Assembly (NCBI GenBank): GCA_910575795.1 | Contig: CAJTGE010000004.1 | Location: 162,842 to 226,841 of the forward strand | DNA from: Clostridiaceae bacterium | GTDB lineage: Bacteria; Bacillota; Clostridia; Lachnospirales; Lachnospiraceae | DNA: 64,000 nt | Reading direction: 5' to 3' | Part shown: piece by piece, positions 1 through 8,952 of the stretch | How positions within the stretch are numbered: position 1 is the first letter of the stretch | Layout of the letters: the number at the start of each line of letters is the position of its first letter | Position numbers and translations under genes: made by a program | The notes under the pieces: generated by a model | Seen by the model: only the letters and a program-made list of their open reading frames with translations | Database searches by the model: none | What the model was told of the DNA's origin: nothing

Positions 1-824
1 CGATCAGCTCCGAAAACAAGAAGTTTTCGGGAATAACGGAAAAGAACATCATCCCGCCCCATAGGGACATGGAGAGCCAGTATTCGGACATACTTCATAT
101 GGCCGCATGGATCACTGACCCGCTCATCATCCAGTTAAAGAAGATCTTTGTGGATGACCGTGGCGGAAAAGCCTACACCCAGCGTGGGAAGATCAGCATG
201 AAGCGGGCGGCATCCGGACGGGTTACGACCAGGATGTTCGAAAGAAGGATCCTTCCGGGAGACAAGGCGGATATGTGCCTGATGCTGCTGATCGATTTGT
301 CCGGTTCTATGACAGGGAAGAAGATGCAGTCAGCAAAGCTCGCCGCCATAGTCTTATGTGAGGTATTCGCGTACTTTAAGATTCCCGTGTACTGCATGGG
401 GTTCCAGAGTACCAATGGAGTTGATGCCTACCAGACGCATTTTGTCCGGTGGCGGAATACTATGGAAGAACGCATGAGTATCCTTTCGGCGGTTCCAGGC
501 GGCAGCAACTTTGATTCCTACAGCATCCGGTATGCATCGGAGGCCTTAAGGAAACGGACGGAGAAGCATAAACTCCTGTGCGTGATCTCTGACGGGATCC
601 CAAGCCATTACTTCTCGGATAAGGAAGGAATCCAGGAAAATACCAAAGCGATCCAGGATACCAGGCTCTCAGGGGCGGATGTATTCGGGATGGCGGTTGG
701 TATGGATGATGCAGATAAATTCCGGGAGATGTACGGGAAGGATTATTTCATCGGCGTTAACCGGCCGGAAGATCTTGCCGGACAGACAGCCAGCCTGATT
801 AAAACAGTCGTCAAAAACTGGTAA
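1..824 (+). CDS. VWA (von Willebrand factor A) domain protein, N-terminus outside window
   Basis: The reading frame is open from the first bases of the window, upstream of the first ATG at 69, so this is the C-terminal part of a longer protein. A VWA domain is clear: the MIDAS metal-binding motif DLSGSM lies near 294-311, followed by a GGSNFDS loop and a CVISDGIP strand that supplies the later MIDAS acidic residue. The layout resembles the C-terminal half of CobT/BatA-type VWA proteins, which usually work with a MoxR-type AAA+ ATPase. Any such partner would lie upstream and is not visible. The substrate is unknown. It is the first of a long run of plus-strand element genes, 48 bp before the next one. 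Confidence 0.8.
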   Translation, partial: ISSENKKFSGITEKNIIPPHRDMESQYSDILHMAAWITDPLIIQLKKIFVDDRGGKAYTQRGKISMKRAASGRVTTRMFERRILPGDKADMCLMLLIDLSGSMTGKKMQSAKLAAIVLCEVFAYFKIPVYCMGFQSTNGVDAYQTHFVRWRNTMEERMSILSAVPGGSNFDSYSIRYASEALRKRTEKHKLLCVISDGIPSHYFSDKEGIQENTKAIQDTRLSGADVFGMAVGMDDADKFREMYGKDYFIGVNRPEDLAGQTASLIKTVVKNW

Positions 825-872
825 CAAAACCAGTCAAATAAACTATATCAAACCAAGAGAGAGGGAAAAACA

Positions 873-1709
873 ATGAAGAATATCAGAATTTTAGAAGACG
901 GGAACAGACTGATCGTGGTGCTGGAAGGATATGAGAAGAGCGCAGTGAACGCCCTGATCGAGATGATTGGGACAGTTTCCACACCGCTTTCCCACATCAA
1001 GCCCCATACCGGGGAAGCTGATTTCCACCTGAAAGGGACAGAGAAGGAAGTCCCGTTCCCGAACCAGGCGAAAACCCAGGAGACGGAGAAGGAAGCAGGG
1101 ACAGGCATCAAACGCCCAGCTTTCATGGAACAGATGCAGGTCGGCAAGGAGGCTGTTGCAAAAAATGCAACAACTGAAAAAGCTACGAAACCAGCAAATA
1201 CCGCGAATACCGTAAAGGCATCCGGCGATACAAAGCCTGTGAAGGCGGCTGAGGCAAAGAAAGCGGAGGTACCGCCCGTACAGCAGGAGGTGCCGGAGGA
1301 CTTCATGCCGATACCAGGAACGCCGGAAAAGGCGGAAGATACGAAACCTGTGCAGACGGCGGCAGACCCTGAAGCCCCGGAAGAGACTAAGGGAGATGTC
1401 AGTGCGGCAAAAGCGGAGACAGAAAAAACAGAGGAGGCCGTGGACGGCGTAAAAGCGGAAGCTGAAGCAACGCCTGCGGCACCGACGGCACAAACGGCAC
1501 CAGCGGCACCGGCAAGGGCGAAAGCACCAGTAAAGCCGGCTGAGTTTATGAACTCCTTTGAACTGAGGACATATATCCAGCAGGCGGACAAAGGGAAACT
1601 TTCCATGCTCCTGCGCAGGAAAGGCAGGTTCCCGAATATAGCGTGCCTCCTGAATGCCGATGACCGGACGCTCAGGGAGTATGTAAAGGAACTGATCCTT
1701 GCGGCGTGA
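873..1709 (+). CDS. Hypothetical element protein with Ala/Pro/Glu-rich linker
   Basis: I do not recognise this 278-residue protein. It has a small folded N-terminal part (about residues 1-65), a long low-complexity linker rich in Ala, Lys, Glu and Pro (about 70-220), and a helical C-terminal part (about 225-278) with a basic LLRRKGRFPN stretch. The start is supported by GAGAGAGGG shortly before ATG. Two-domain proteins joined by Ala/Glu linkers recur in this element (compare the genes at 6160 and 15593). The position between the VWA gene and the polymerase suggests a DNA-metabolism accessory role, but that is inference. A 301-codon frame on the opposite strand is a by-product of the linker composition. 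Confidence 0.7.
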   Translation: MKNIRILEDGNRLIVVLEGYEKSAVNALIEMIGTVSTPLSHIKPHTGEADFHLKGTEKEVPFPNQAKTQETEKEAGTGIKRPAFMEQMQVGKEAVAKNATTEKATKPANTANTVKASGDTKPVKAAEAKKAEVPPVQQEVPEDFMPIPGTPEKAEDTKPVQTAADPEAPEETKGDVSAAKAETEKTEEAVDGVKAEAEATPAAPTAQTAPAAPARAKAPVKPAEFMNSFELRTYIQQADKGKLSMLLRRKGRFPNIACLLNADDRTLREYVKELILAA

Positions 1710-1751
1710 CCAGGAAAACAAATACAAAAAAATACAGTTCTATTTCCATCC

Positions 1752-1784
1752 AAAAGCCATCCTTAACCGGGTGGCTTTTTTTTG
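1752..1784 (+). terminator. Intrinsic terminator after the 873 gene
   Basis: AAAAGCCATCC pairs with GGGTGGCTTTT and is followed by a run of T. It separates the first transcription unit from the polymerase gene. Confidence 0.8.
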
Positions 1785-1848
1785 TGTGCGCCCATGGGGC
1801 ATGGCCGTGGACGCTCTTCTTTTGAGCGCGTTCCCCGCCCGCCTGTCT

Positions 1849-1856
1849 CCATACTT
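1849..1856 (+). promoter_or_regulatory. CCATACTT motif ahead of the polymerase gene
   Basis: CCATACTT lies between the upstream terminator and the start at 1893. It is one of about 16 intergenic copies in the element (see Findings). CATACT matches four of six bases of a -10 hexamer; no good -35 box stands 17 bp upstream. Confidence 0.5.
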
Positions 1857-1892
1857 AGGACAGAACACCATAAAAAGAAAAGGAGAACAGCT

Positions 1893-4800
1893 ATGGAAAA
1901 CAATAACGTAAATGATATGACAAATATGGCAGCGGAGCCAAGAGTAAGATACGGCCTCCTGCATAACCATACGGAGAATTCCCTCCGTGATTCCGCCATG
2001 AGCGTGGAAACCCTGGTTGCACGGGCAAAGGAGCTGGGAGCGCCAGCTGTTGCCCTGACAGATCATGGGGTTATGACGGGCTATATCAATTTTGTGCGCT
2101 GCTGCGAAGCAAACGACATCAAGCCGATCCTCGGCGTGGAGTTTTACGTGGAAGAAGAGTCTGAAGGCCGTAAGCACCTGATCGTCATGGCCAAGAATAA
2201 AGAAGGCTTCCAAGCCCTCATCAAAGCCGTGAGCGAGACAAACCTGCGTACCTATAACGGGTATCCCAGGGCGAATAAGGAACTTCTCATCGACTTCTTC
2301 GGGCCTGGCACGCCTGGGCATGGGAATGTCATCGCTACCAGCGCATGCGCAGGCGGCGTGCTGGCATCCATCGTACTGGCTAACCAGTCCGTGGAAGAAG
2401 ACATTGAGGCATTAAGGGAAGAACAGGAACGTTTCATCTCCCCTGACTCCCAGTCCTACAAGGCGAACCTCGCCAAGAGGGAAGCCCTGGAAACGGCGCA
2501 GAAGGAGCTTTCTGAGCAGATCGCGGTCCTGAAAAAGGCCGCCGGGAAAGCGACAAAAGCCCCGCTTAAACGGGCAGAAACCGCAAAAGACGAAGCAAAG
2601 CGTCAGGAGGCCCGTGCGGCCTATGAGGCGGCAGAGAAAGAAAAAGCAGAGGCGGCAGTGAAGCTGGAAGCGTTGAAGGCTGTATCCGATAAGAACGCGG
2701 CAGATCTGAAAGTCATCAAGTCCCACATTACGGCTGATGAAAAGGAGATTGCCAAGTGGATGCAGCGGGAGCACCGGATCCAGGCAATCCAGGCGAACCA
2801 CATCGACGACCAGTCCTTAAACGACCGCCTGATCAAGGAAGGGGAATGGTATGACCAGCTGTTCGGGCATGGAGATTTCTACATCGAGCTCCAGAACCAT
2901 GGGATCGAGATGGAAAAGGAAGTATATCCGAAGCTGGCATGGCTCTCTGACTGGCTGGATATCCCGGTAGTAGCTGCCAATGACGCGCATATCCCGGACA
3001 GGAATCCGGATTCCGTTCTGGCAAGAACAATCGTCCAGTCTACCAGGTTACAGTACCAGAAATGGTACGCCACGGAGCCATGGGACTGGGAGATGTACTT
3101 AAAGGATGACGCGGAGCTTTTCAAAAGCCTCTGCCAGATCCTCCCGGAGGAGAAAGCAAAGGAAGCTATGGAGAATGTGGGCAAGATTGCGGACGTCTGC
3201 AGCTTCACCCTGGAAAAAGAGAACCACTACCCGAAATTCAAGACCCCGGACGGGTCCACGCCGGAGGAGTATATCCGGAAGATGGCCTATGAGGGGATCG
3301 CAAAACGCTACCCGGACGGAAACTTTAATGATTACGAAAGGCTGGAACATGAGCTTAACGTGATCTGTTCCATGGGTTACGCGGACTACCACTGCATCGT
3401 GGAGGATTTCCTCCGCTATGCCAGAGCTGCCGGGAAACTGGATCTCAGCAATCAAAGGGAGCGTGCGCTTGCGCTGACCTTTGACATAGAGCGGATCGAA
3501 AAATACACGGAAGGCCGTGTCGGTGAATATGTCGGGCCTGGGCGCGGTTCCGCCGCAGGGAGCCTGGTGTGCTATCTGATCGGGATCACAAATATCGATC
3601 CGCTGGCATACGGGCTGCTGTTTGAGCGTTTCTTAAACCCGGACCGTGTGTCCATGCCGGATATCGACTGTGACATTGAGACCGGGATCCGTCCTTACGT
3701 CATTGAGTATGTGAAGCACAAATACGGGAAGGATTCCGTATGCGGCATCATGACAAAGGGCATGCAGAAAGGGAAAGCAGCGCTGATTACCGGAGCCAAA
3801 ACCTATGCCTTAAAGCAGGGGTATGACTCTATGTACTATATGGCGCTGGAGAAGGAGATCGCAAAAAAGGCCGTGGAGCTTTCCGGGGATGAGCTGAACT
3901 TGAACATCCACGCCATTGCGGACGACTTCACCGTCACTGAAACCGATGAAAAGACAGGGAAGCAGATAGGACGGCATGTGGAAGGCTTAAAGACGGCATT
4001 CGCAAGCAACAAAAACGCCCTTGAGATCATCCACTTTGCGATGTGCATCGAGGGTGTGGTCACACAGTTCGGGCAGCACGCCGCTGGCGTGATCATCGCC
4101 GACGGCAGGCCAGTTGGCAACTATGTGCCGCTGATCCTGTCCAACAAGGAGAACATGATGACTTCCTGCGACATGGTACAGGCGGAGGAGATCGGCCTGC
4201 TCAAAATGGACTTCCTCGGTTTAAAAAACTTAACAGTCATCTCCAATACCTTAAGGAGCATCTATGAGGAGACAGGGGAGGCAATTGACATTGACCGGAT
4301 CCCGATGGATGACGCAGATGTGTACCGTGAGATCTTCGCCAAGGCGAACACGAACAGCGTGTTCCAGTTCGAGTCGGACGGGATGAAGAATATGCTGAAA
4401 GGTTTCAAGCCGGAAAGCATCTTCGACCTGACGCTGCTGGTCGCCATGTACCGCCCGGGCCCCATGCAGTTTCTGGGGGACGTCATTGATGTGAAGTCCG
4501 GGAAGAAAACAGCGGAGTATTTAACACCGGCATTAAAGCCGATCCTGGAAAACACCTATGGTTCCATCACATACCAGGAGCAGGTGCAGGAGCTGTTCAA
4601 ACAGCTGGCCGGGTATTCCCTTGGCCAGGCAGACCTGGTCCGCAGGGCTATGTCAAAGAAGAAAGAAAAATTGTTGAAAGCGGAAAGGGAGGCGTTCGTA
4701 AATGGCGACCCGGAGAGGAATATCGCGGGCTGCAAAGCGAACGGCATCAGCGAGGAAATCGCCAACACGATCTTTGATGAAGTGATGGAATTCTCCAAGT

Positions 4801-5993
4801 ACGCATTCAACAAATCCCATGCGGCCTGCTATGCGGTCGTCGCTTACCAGACAGCTTGGCTGAAATACCATTACCCCGTGCATTATATGTGCGCAGTGCT
4901 TAACAGCACGGATTTCGATGGCGTGCAGAAGCTGTGCGGCGACTTAAACCGCATGGGCATCCCATTCCATGGCCCGGATATCAATATCTCCAGGCAGGGA
5001 TTTTCCATCTACGATGGGAGTATCTACTTTGGGATGGGCTCCATCAAGGGAATGGGCACAGCTACGGGGTATATCGAGGAAGAACGCAGCAAGAATGGTC
5101 CGTACCGGTCGATAAGTGACTTTATGGGACGCACGCTGACTTCCAAAAGTATCTACGGGACATTCGTAAAGACTGGCGCATTTGACCAGTTCTGCGCGAA
5201 CCGCAAAGCCCTCCTCGCTTTGAGCGATGAATACGACAAGGGCGTAAAGGCTGTTAAGACTGACTTAAAGAAACTGGGTACCGAAGCAGACCCTGCAAAA
5301 TGCAGCCGGATCCGGCAGAGGATCCAGGAAAAGACCAGGAAACTGGATCTGATCATCACAGATGAGACTGTCTGCGACAATGCCCTCGGGAACCTGAAGG
5401 CGGAAAGGGAACTGCTTGGGAGCTATGTGTCCGGGCATCCGTTAGACCTTTACCAGACTCCAGGAAAACTGTACGCGTCCATGTCCAGCGACATCCTCGG
5501 ATATAAGAACAACACCCGCGTCCGCATGATCGGCATCATCCAGAATTACAGGGAAAAAAAACGGAAATCGGACGGAAAGCGGATGGCGTTCTTTGACCTT
5601 GCTGACCAGTCCGGGTCTATCCAAGTATGCTGCTTTACTGCAGCCTATGCGCAGTACGGGGAACTTTTAGCAGAAGATGCTGTCGTGCTGATTGAAGGGA
5701 AGACCATGGTAGACGACGGAGACGGCCAGGATGAAGCGGAGATTAAGCTGAGTGTAGACAAGGTGACAGAAATGTACCCGGAGAAAGACGTGATCATCAT
5801 TTACGATTCTGACCCGGATACCTGGCAGATGTCAACCTTCCAGAAGATTAAGCCCTATATCAGCAAAGACGGGAACCCTGCCCAGGTTTACTTCTCCCTG
5901 TTTGGGGAAATGAGGGATACGGATCTGAAGCTGAATCCCGTAATTATACAGGATAAGCCCGTTGAATGCATTATCCAGCAGATGCGCCTGTAA
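1893..5993 (+). CDS. dnaE: DNA polymerase III alpha subunit, DnaE type, with coiled-coil insertion
   Basis: This is the catalytic subunit of a bacterial replicative (C-family) polymerase, 1366 aa from the ATG at 1893, which follows AAAAGGAG. The frame is open 37 codons further upstream, but no better start is seen there. The N-terminal PHP domain keeps its metal-binding signatures (HNHTENS near residue 25, LTDHG, then ANDAHIP). The palm carries the catalytic PDIDCD motif near residue 588, after GPGRGSAAGS. YRPGPM and TYQEQVQ motifs follow, then the tandem HhH region and a C-terminal OB fold from about residue 1210. A charged, Ala/Lys/Glu-rich helical insertion of about 125 residues (nt about 2400-2775) interrupts the PHP domain and explains the length above the usual 1100-1200. 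Being on a mobile element, it is probably a dedicated replicase. An exonuclease gene lies two genes downstream. Confidence 0.95.
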   Translation: MENNNVNDMTNMAAEPRVRYGLLHNHTENSLRDSAMSVETLVARAKELGAPAVALTDHGVMTGYINFVRCCEANDIKPILGVEFYVEEESEGRKHLIVMAKNKEGFQALIKAVSETNLRTYNGYPRANKELLIDFFGPGTPGHGNVIATSACAGGVLASIVLANQSVEEDIEALREEQERFISPDSQSYKANLAKREALETAQKELSEQIAVLKKAAGKATKAPLKRAETAKDEAKRQEARAAYEAAEKEKAEAAVKLEALKAVSDKNAADLKVIKSHITADEKEIAKWMQREHRIQAIQANHIDDQSLNDRLIKEGEWYDQLFGHGDFYIELQNHGIEMEKEVYPKLAWLSDWLDIPVVAANDAHIPDRNPDSVLARTIVQSTRLQYQKWYATEPWDWEMYLKDDAELFKSLCQILPEEKAKEAMENVGKIADVCSFTLEKENHYPKFKTPDGSTPEEYIRKMAYEGIAKRYPDGNFNDYERLEHELNVICSMGYADYHCIVEDFLRYARAAGKLDLSNQRERALALTFDIERIEKYTEGRVGEYVGPGRGSAAGSLVCYLIGITNIDPLAYGLLFERFLNPDRVSMPDIDCDIETGIRPYVIEYVKHKYGKDSVCGIMTKGMQKGKAALITGAKTYALKQGYDSMYYMALEKEIAKKAVELSGDELNLNIHAIADDFTVTETDEKTGKQIGRHVEGLKTAFASNKNALEIIHFAMCIEGVVTQFGQHAAGVIIADGRPVGNYVPLILSNKENMMTSCDMVQAEEIGLLKMDFLGLKNLTVISNTLRSIYEETGEAIDIDRIPMDDADVYREIFAKANTNSVFQFESDGMKNMLKGFKPESIFDLTLLVAMYRPGPMQFLGDVIDVKSGKKTAEYLTPALKPILENTYGSITYQEQVQELFKQLAGYSLGQADLVRRAMSKKKEKLLKAEREAFVNGDPERNIAGCKANGISEEIANTIFDEVMEFSKYAFNKSHAACYAVVAYQTAWLKYHYPVHYMCAVLNSTDFDGVQKLCGDLNRMGIPFHGPDINISRQGFSIYDGSIYFGMGSIKGMGTATGYIEEERSKNGPYRSISDFMGRTLTSKSIYGTFVKTGAFDQFCANRKALLALSDEYDKGVKAVKTDLKKLGTEADPAKCSRIRQRIQEKTRKLDLIITDETVCDNALGNLKAERELLGSYVSGHPLDLYQTPGKLYASMSSDILGYKNNTRVRMIGIIQNYREKKRKSDGKRMAFFDLADQSGSIQVCCFTAAYAQYGELLAEDAVVLIEGKTMVDDGDGQDEAEIKLSVDKVTEMYPEKDVIIIYDSDPDTWQMSTFQKIKPYISKDGNPAQVYFSLFGEMRDTDLKLNPVIIQDKPVECIIQQMRL

Positions 5994-6035
5994 GGGTGCC
6001 TACCGGATACAAAAAGATTTTTAGTTTTCCATTGG

Positions 6036-6072
6036 AACCCGTGCCATTTTTTCTGTGGCGCGGGTTTTTTTT
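6036..6072 (+). terminator. Intrinsic terminator after the polymerase gene
   Basis: AACCCGTGCCA pairs with TGGCGCGGGTT across a T-rich loop and is followed by eight T. Confidence 0.85.
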
Positions 6073-6097
6073 GGGCACAAAAGGCCAACAGCCCTAG

Positions 6098-6105
6098 CCA
6101 TACTT
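6098..6105 (+). promoter_or_regulatory. CCATACTT motif
   Basis: Member of the element-wide motif family, 55 bp before the start at 6160. It is followed by CCAATGA, an extension shared with the copies at 8292, 34992 and 40610. Confidence 0.5.
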
Positions 6106-6159
6106 CCAATGATCAAAAAAATAAGATATAGAGGCAATGACCTCGGAAAGGAAAAAAAT

Positions 6160-7236
6160 ATGAAAATTACAATGAAAAACAAGAAAGAGATGGAGATCAG
6201 GGAAGTGAAGGAGGAGAAGGTAGTTTACCTGTCCCATTATGACCTGAAGACACTTGCGGCGGATGACGAGATTATGTTCGACTTCCCCCATATGAACACT
6301 GTAAACACCGGGACATTTGCCTCCGTGATGTGCGTCGTATCCAGCATGGACGGGAAGCGCAGCTATGGCACGGGCCAGGCACAGACCTTGAAGTGGGCCA
6401 CTGACATGGCTTTCGACAATGCTATGATCGATCTGTACCGGCTTAATGGGAAAAGCTCCGTGGAACTGGAGATCCTGAAAAAGCTGAAGGCAGATCAGGA
6501 CAGGAAGCCTGCTGACGAGAAGGCCGCTAAAGCCGCTGAGGAAAAGGCTGCGAAAGAAGCCGCTTCCAGGAAGGCTGCTGAGGAAAAGGCTGTCAAGGAA
6601 GCCGCCGCAAAGAAGGCCGCCGAAGAAAAGGCCGCTAAGGAAGCAGCGGAGAAAAAAGCTGCAGAAGAGGCCGCCGCTAAGAAAGCTGCTGAAGAAGCTG
6701 CTGCTAAGAAGGCCGCTGAAGAAAAGGCCGCTAAGGAGGCTGCTGAAAAGAAAGCTGCAGAAGAAGCCGCCGCTAAGAAAGCCGCCGAAGAAGCTGCTAA
6801 GAAGGCTGCAGAAGAGAGGGCTGCAGCAAGAAAGGCCGCAGAGGAAGACGCTGCCAGGAAGGCTGCCCAGGAGGCTGCTTCCAAAGGTTCCGCACCTGCT
6901 GCCGGAGGCACCGGTTACTGGTACGCAAATGAGCCTGACTGGGTTGGCTGCCACAGCCTGACCCCGGAAGACCCGGATGACGTGCTTATCAATTACGGAC
7001 CTTTCAAGCAGACTGCACAGCCAAGCGAGTTAAAGCCCGGCCCGAAATACTTAAGCCAGGTGCTGAAATACCGTTCTGACTTCGTAGAGAAGCTGGTAGG
7101 CATCCAGCCGTCCAACTTCATTGAGCGGATCCCGCAGATCCTGACATACTGCAGCCGCCAGGGTATCGGCCTGCATGCGGCCAGCGGAAAGGCCCGCGAC
7201 GTGATGCAGAAGTACGGCGTTAAGGAACTGGCTTAA
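6160..7236 (+). CDS. Hypothetical protein with TolA-like Ala/Lys/Glu helical repeat
   Basis: This 358-residue protein starts at the ATG after GGAAAGG. The N-terminal 110 residues form a compact mixed domain ([17 protein letters not shown], then [10 protein letters not shown]). Residues about 115-245 are an almost pure Ala/Lys/Glu repeat (KKAAEEAA type), expected to be a long single helix or coiled coil. The last 110 residues are globular and contain conserved-looking aromatic residues ([12 protein letters not shown]). TolA-like stalks of this kind commonly separate two binding domains. The next gene, an exonuclease, follows after 17 bp, so the two are probably cotranscribed. A possible role is an exonuclease or polymerase accessory factor, but I see no diagnostic motif. 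The repeat gives long false frames on the minus strand. Confidence 0.75.
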   Translation: MKITMKNKKEMEIREVKEEKVVYLSHYDLKTLAADDEIMFDFPHMNTVNTGTFASVMCVVSSMDGKRSYGTGQAQTLKWATDMAFDNAMIDLYRLNGKSSVELEILKKLKADQDRKPADEKAAKAAEEKAAKEAASRKAAEEKAVKEAAAKKAAEEKAAKEAAEKKAAEEAAAKKAAEEAAAKKAAEEKAAKEAAEKKAAEEAAAKKAAEEAAKKAAEERAAARKAAEEDAARKAAQEAASKGSAPAAGGTGYWYANEPDWVGCHSLTPEDPDDVLINYGPFKQTAQPSELKPGPKYLSQVLKYRSDFVEKLVGIQPSNFIERIPQILTYCSRQGIGLHAASGKARDVMQKYGVKELA

Positions 7237-7253
7237 GGAAGGAGGGAGTTTCG

Positions 7254-8129
7254 ATGTATTTTACTCCCAGAGTGCTGACGCAGTTCGCTGATTTCCTTCA
7301 CTTCGATGAGGACATCATCGTATATGACTGTGAAACGACCGGACTGACCCCTAAGGCAACGGGGTCAGAGCCGGAATGCCACATTATCCAGCTGTCCGCG
7401 ATCCGGCTCTCCCACGGTTATATGGAAGGATTCCAGGCCCTGGAAGAGCGGGAGTGGTATATCAAACCCGTGGAGACCATCCCAGACAAGATCGTGGAAC
7501 TGACCGGAATCACCGATGAGTTCCTGGCTGACAAGCCGGCGGAAACTGAGGTGTTTGAGGAGATCCGTGATTTCTTTGCGGATACCGCCGTGGTCGGGTA
7601 CAACAACCTGACCTTCGACGACCTCTTCATGGATGAGATGTATAAGCGGTACGGGGAACGTTTCCAGCCCTATCTGTCGCTGGATATGTACCCCATCTCC
7701 CAGAACCTAATCAGCCCGAAGGACGTGAAGAACTATAAGTTGAAAACGATCGCGGGCTACTTCGGCCTTGACGGCATCATGTTCCATGACGCTTCCGGCG
7801 ATGTCACGGCGACCATGGAGATTATGAAGCACTATGAAGACCACATGAACGCCAAGGAAGTTGAAACAGGGAACATGGTTCCAGATTACAACGCTGGGAT
7901 CAAGGTCAAGGTGACCGGGATCGCCCGGTATGAGAAAGGGAGGGTCCGGCGGATCTATGTAAATACCTCCGACAAGGATATTTCCTTCTATATGGATACC
8001 TATAACCTTGGCTGGTCATGTAAGGACAGGAACATGTCCACGGACAAATTCAACATGCCCGACATGATCTCCCAGGCACTGAAAATGGCAAAAGCCAGTT
8101 CGGAAAGGGAACTGGCTGCGTACAAATGA
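7254..8129 (+). CDS. DEDDh-type 3'-5' exonuclease (DnaQ-like)
   Basis: This 291-residue protein has the DnaQ/epsilon exonuclease fold. Motif ExoI is YDCETTG near residue 24, which supplies the Asp and Glu ligands. ExoII is YNNLTFDD near residue 118. The H-x4-D pair of ExoIII is in FHDASGDVTA near residue 180. These are the four metal-binding acids and the catalytic His of the DEDDh class, known for polymerase proofreading and DNA or RNA trimming. The C-terminal 80 residues look like an added small domain. GGAAGGAGGG precedes the ATG closely. The gene sits in the polymerase neighbourhood, so a proofreading partner for the element DnaE is the natural inference. Confidence 0.88.
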   Translation: MYFTPRVLTQFADFLHFDEDIIVYDCETTGLTPKATGSEPECHIIQLSAIRLSHGYMEGFQALEEREWYIKPVETIPDKIVELTGITDEFLADKPAETEVFEEIRDFFADTAVVGYNNLTFDDLFMDEMYKRYGERFQPYLSLDMYPISQNLISPKDVKNYKLKTIAGYFGLDGIMFHDASGDVTATMEIMKHYEDHMNAKEVETGNMVPDYNAGIKVKVTGIARYEKGRVRRIYVNTSDKDISFYMDTYNLGWSCKDRNMSTDKFNMPDMISQALKMAKASSERELAAYK

Positions 8130-8146
8130 CAACCAGACCGGGGAAT

Positions 8147-8184
8147 GACAGTCCTGTGCATACGCATGGGGCTGTTTTTTTTTT
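8147..8184 (+). terminator. Intrinsic terminator after the exonuclease gene
   Basis: ACAGTCC pairs with GGGGCTGT over a short loop and is followed by ten T. Confidence 0.75.
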
Positions 8185-8291
8185 GCTCATGGGAAAGTCC
8201 CCGGCTATGCGTATAGCGGGAAAAGTATGCCAGGCAAGAAAAAAAATGACACCAGGTGTTTTTTCTGGTACAAAAAAAGCCAATACAGAAT

Positions 8292-8299
8292 CCATACTT
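8292..8299 (+). promoter_or_regulatory. CCATACTT motif
   Basis: Member of the element-wide motif family, followed by CCATTGAAAAT. It lies 42 bp before the start at 8341. Confidence 0.5.
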
Positions 8300-8340
8300 C
8301 CATTGAAAATACATAAGGCAAAGAGGAGGGAACAAAAAAA

Positions 8341-8553
8341 ATGGGAAAAAAGATCCTGTTCGTCGAATGTGCCCCGCTGCTCTCGGTTCTTTACGCGAGA
8401 GGGGCAGTCACATCCGATGAAAAGAAACAGATCATCGGATCGCTGAAAGGCGACCCGGGTAACAAAAACGCCAGGGCCATCCTGGCACGGAAACTCCTGG
8501 AATGCCCGGATTCCCCGGACGTGAGGATGCTGTATGAGAAAATAAGAGAATAA
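8341..8553 (+). CDS. Small helical protein with weak CARD-like pattern
   Basis: This is a 70-residue protein whose start follows AGAGGAGGG. It is predicted to be all-helical. The pattern LLSVLYARGAVTSDEKKQI, then a run of basic residues with AILARKLLE, then a final amphipathic helix ending LYEKIRE, resembles the spacing of a caspase-recruitment (CARD) death-fold domain. It is shorter than the usual 85-90 residues, and the resemblance is by eye only. It could equally be an unrelated small helical bundle. It is the first gene of a transcription unit that continues into the split gene at 8587. Confidence 0.65.
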   Translation: MGKKILFVECAPLLSVLYARGAVTSDEKKQIIGSLKGDPGNKNARAILARKLLECPDSPDVRMLYEKIRE

Positions 8554-8586
8554 CAAAAAAAAATAACAAGGAGAAAGGAGATAGCA

Positions 8587-8952
8587 ATGACACCAAAAGT
8601 AATCAAAAACGAGAGCGATATCAATGAGGCTATGAAAAACCTGCTGCTGGACAGTTTTTCTGTCTATGGGGATGATGCAGCCCTGTTCGCAAAAACCCAG
8701 AAGATGATCTCCGACAATACCTACACGGTCACTACCCCGATGAGCTACATACGGGTCCTGAGCGTGCTGCCGGAGAAAAACCAGCCACAGGATGGACGGC
8801 TTGCCGTGTACGCGATCGATGCAGGCGGGATCAATGAGATTTTTCTTGACTTAAACCTCGGCGCGAAAAATAACGCCGGGCTGTGGGGCAAGGAGGATGA
8901 CAAAAACAGGGAAAAGGTGCCAAGCCCGCTGCGGAGCCAGCTACAGTGCTGA
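8587..8952 (+). CDS. N-terminal part of a gene split by a frameshift (unknown function)
   Basis: 121 codons start at the ATG after AAGGAGA. The protein is mixed alpha/beta and not recognised. The frame ends at 8950-8952, seven bases into the next open frame. One added A in the run at 8912-8915 would make the frame read straight on through an Ala/Pro-rich linker (GAKPAAEPATVLRT) into the next 413 codons. I therefore read 8587-10187 as one gene of about 530 codons, either mutated, recoded or mis-sequenced. Separate translation coupled by the overlap remains possible. Confidence 0.65.
   Translation: MTPKVIKNESDINEAMKNLLLDSFSVYGDDAALFAKTQKMISDNTYTVTTPMSYIRVLSVLPEKNQPQDGRLAVYAIDAGGINEIFLDLNLGAKNNAGLWGKEDDKNREKVPSPLRSQLQC

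Noticed and set aside
848..1753. 301-codon frame on the minus strand (and a second minus-strand frame of 278 codons)
   Set aside because: Both mirror the Ala/Pro/Glu-rich linker of the 873 gene, have no ribosome site and have biased, implausible compositions.
6495..6911. Minus-strand Ala/Ser/Phe-rich frame
   Set aside because: Mirror image of the Ala/Lys/Glu repeat in the 6160 gene.
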